From Dissophora ornata (Eukaryota > Mortierellomycota > Mortierellomycetes > Mortierellales > Mortierellaceae), in NCBI GenBank assembly GCA_025201705.1, contig MU617175.1, positions 1 through 20,443 on the forward strand: DNA of 20,443 nt, given 5' to 3'. Of this stretch, positions 19,483-20,443 are shown one piece after another. A program made the translations under genes and the position numbers. The notes beneath the pieces are model-generated. The model had not been told where the DNA came from and made no database searches. It saw only the letters and a program-made list of their open reading frames with translations. Every line of letters starts with the position of its first letter. Positions within the stretch are counted from its first letter, which is position 1.

Positions 19483-20271
19483 TTATACGCCTCGCTTAAT
19501 CGATGTTAATCCGCGTCGTTCCACGTGGATGATCGGTACTGGCATGACGTTGAAGAGGATCTTTTGGCGGATGATGGCGATCGTGTTGTACTGTATCGTC
19601 TCTTCACTGCCTGCAGGAGCCATTGGATCATTTTCTTCTCGAGCACCTGCTACAGCAGCGGGATCATTGCCCCATATGTTCGAGGTCATCGTATCATCGT
19701 CATCGTGCCGAGGGGGCGAAGACGGTGGCATGGATGAAAACGAAGACCGACGGTTCCAATCATCTTGATCCATATCATACTCCGTGTTTTTGCCCTTGCC
19801 CTTGCCCTTCCCGCTCGATTGTTCTGCAGAGACCGCGTCCTTGTCGTTCACTTCTTTTGGCTTCTGTTGCTTTTGGATCAAAAGTAATGGTTTATCCAGG
19901 TCCATGACCTTGCCTTCGAGGCGATGGTTTCCGATTACTAGCTGAGCTTTACGACCCTGGAGGGGATGGATGCAACAGTACAACAGGAAGTAAAGAGATC
20001 AGAGCCTGTATCGCACTGCTATGCCTGTTATGTATTTTCTGTATCGTCGCGGGGGGGTTTTTTGATGTAGAAGAGAAGACGCCCATGATTTTTTTTTCCT
20101 TACCCCGTCAAGAACAGACAACTGTCCGAGAGGGTTGGCTGCCCATGTGGTTCCATCCATTTCGATTACACCCTGGAACTCGAGCATCACTGTAGAGTCT
20201 GTATCAAGTCTTGCGAATGTGGTTGTGGATACCTCTTTTGAGATGGTTGTGGGTATTGTGATGAGGACCAT
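19483..20271 (-). CDS. CTF8: Chromosome transmission fidelity protein 8 (Ctf18-RFC subunit)
   Basis: Ctf8 pairs with Dcc1 and Ctf18 in the alternative RFC clamp loader that loads PCNA and supports sister-chromatid cohesion; it acts in the nucleus. Exons 20271-20104 and 19956-19483 join across a 147-nt phase-0 intron (GTAAGG to CTCCAG) to give 213 residues. Matching family segments: MVLITIP start, VMLEFQGVIEMDG (29-40), ANPLGQLSVLDGGRKAQLVI (45-64), GNHRLEGKVMDLDKPLLLI (65-83) and YNTIAIIRQKILFNVMPVPII near 179-199. Human and yeast Ctf8 have about 120-135 residues. The excess here is mainly a low-complexity insert at about 87-178, with a GKGKGKGK run, Ser/Pro and Asp-rich parts, between the last two conserved strands. 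The insert stays in frame, so it is probably a disordered loop. An unspliced intron is unlikely because no GT-AG pair is needed to keep the frame open. Confidence 0.88.
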
Positions 20272-20443
20272 GGCGGGTTCGTAGTTGGTGCTGGGATCAA
20301 TAAGGCGAATTGCCCTTCCCCCCAGCTTTTGAACGCGTCTTTCTTGTTGTTGCTGTTGTGTTTATGTGACGCGCATTTCATTTAGCCCATTTTTGCGTTG
20401 TGCGCTTCGCTTGAGAAGGACCAGAAAAAGGGCGACCTTTGGG
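20272..20443 (-). promoter_or_regulatory. Upstream region of CTF8 with an MCB-like site
   Basis: ACGCGT at 20333-20338 lies 62 bp before the CTF8 ATG, and a related GACGCGC lies near 20369-20375. ACGCGT is the MluI cell-cycle box bound by MBF, which drives G1/S genes in well-studied fungi. CTF8 is a replication/cohesion gene, so the match is sensible in context. No other gene is visible before the window ends. Confidence 0.4.

Overview
The window looks like nuclear DNA of an early-diverging fungus, most likely Mortierellaceae (Mortierellomycotina). The genes are monocistronic, with GT-AG introns of 95-400 nt, pyrimidine-rich leaders and AATAAA-type 3' signals. The lineage call rests on recognising the style of the large tandem proteins, not on a search. 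Splice sites below were placed by hand and checked for phase.

Left two thirds (about 336-14260, all minus strand): an array of three paralogs, called A (529-4052), B (4962-9833) and C (10551-14057) in window order; transcription runs from C towards A. Each has the same layout: a 227-nt first exon, one phase-2 intron of 95-102 nt at the same site, then a very long second exon. It encodes an N-terminal lineage-specific domain, a coiled coil, a conserved middle domain with a Cys/His cluster and a hydrophobic segment, and a long irregular leucine-rich repeat (LRR) region. Promoter and 3' flank were duplicated along with the genes. A and C are intact (1142 and 1134 codons). B carries a second 1.35-kb copy of the middle domain plus LRR start, joined in frame, and then a 1-base frameshift in a C5 tract. 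The layout recalls intracellular sensor or NLR-like proteins without an NTPase, but function is unknown. The B and C 3' flanks also hold a decayed coding remnant.

Right third: ordinary eukaryotic genes. A small plus-strand gene (15043-15547, three exons, 97 aa) is reconstructed as a stand-alone KIX-domain protein resembling the N-terminus of Mediator subunit 15. It is convergent with a three-exon minus-strand 2-isopropylmalate synthase gene (16042-18269, 554 aa, leucine biosynthesis) whose motifs are of the bacterial/plant LeuA type 1. A two-exon minus-strand CTF8 gene (19483-20271, 213 aa) follows, for the Ctf18-RFC clamp loader, with an ACGCGT (MCB-like) site just upstream. No tRNA, rRNA, CRISPR array or recognisable transposon was seen.
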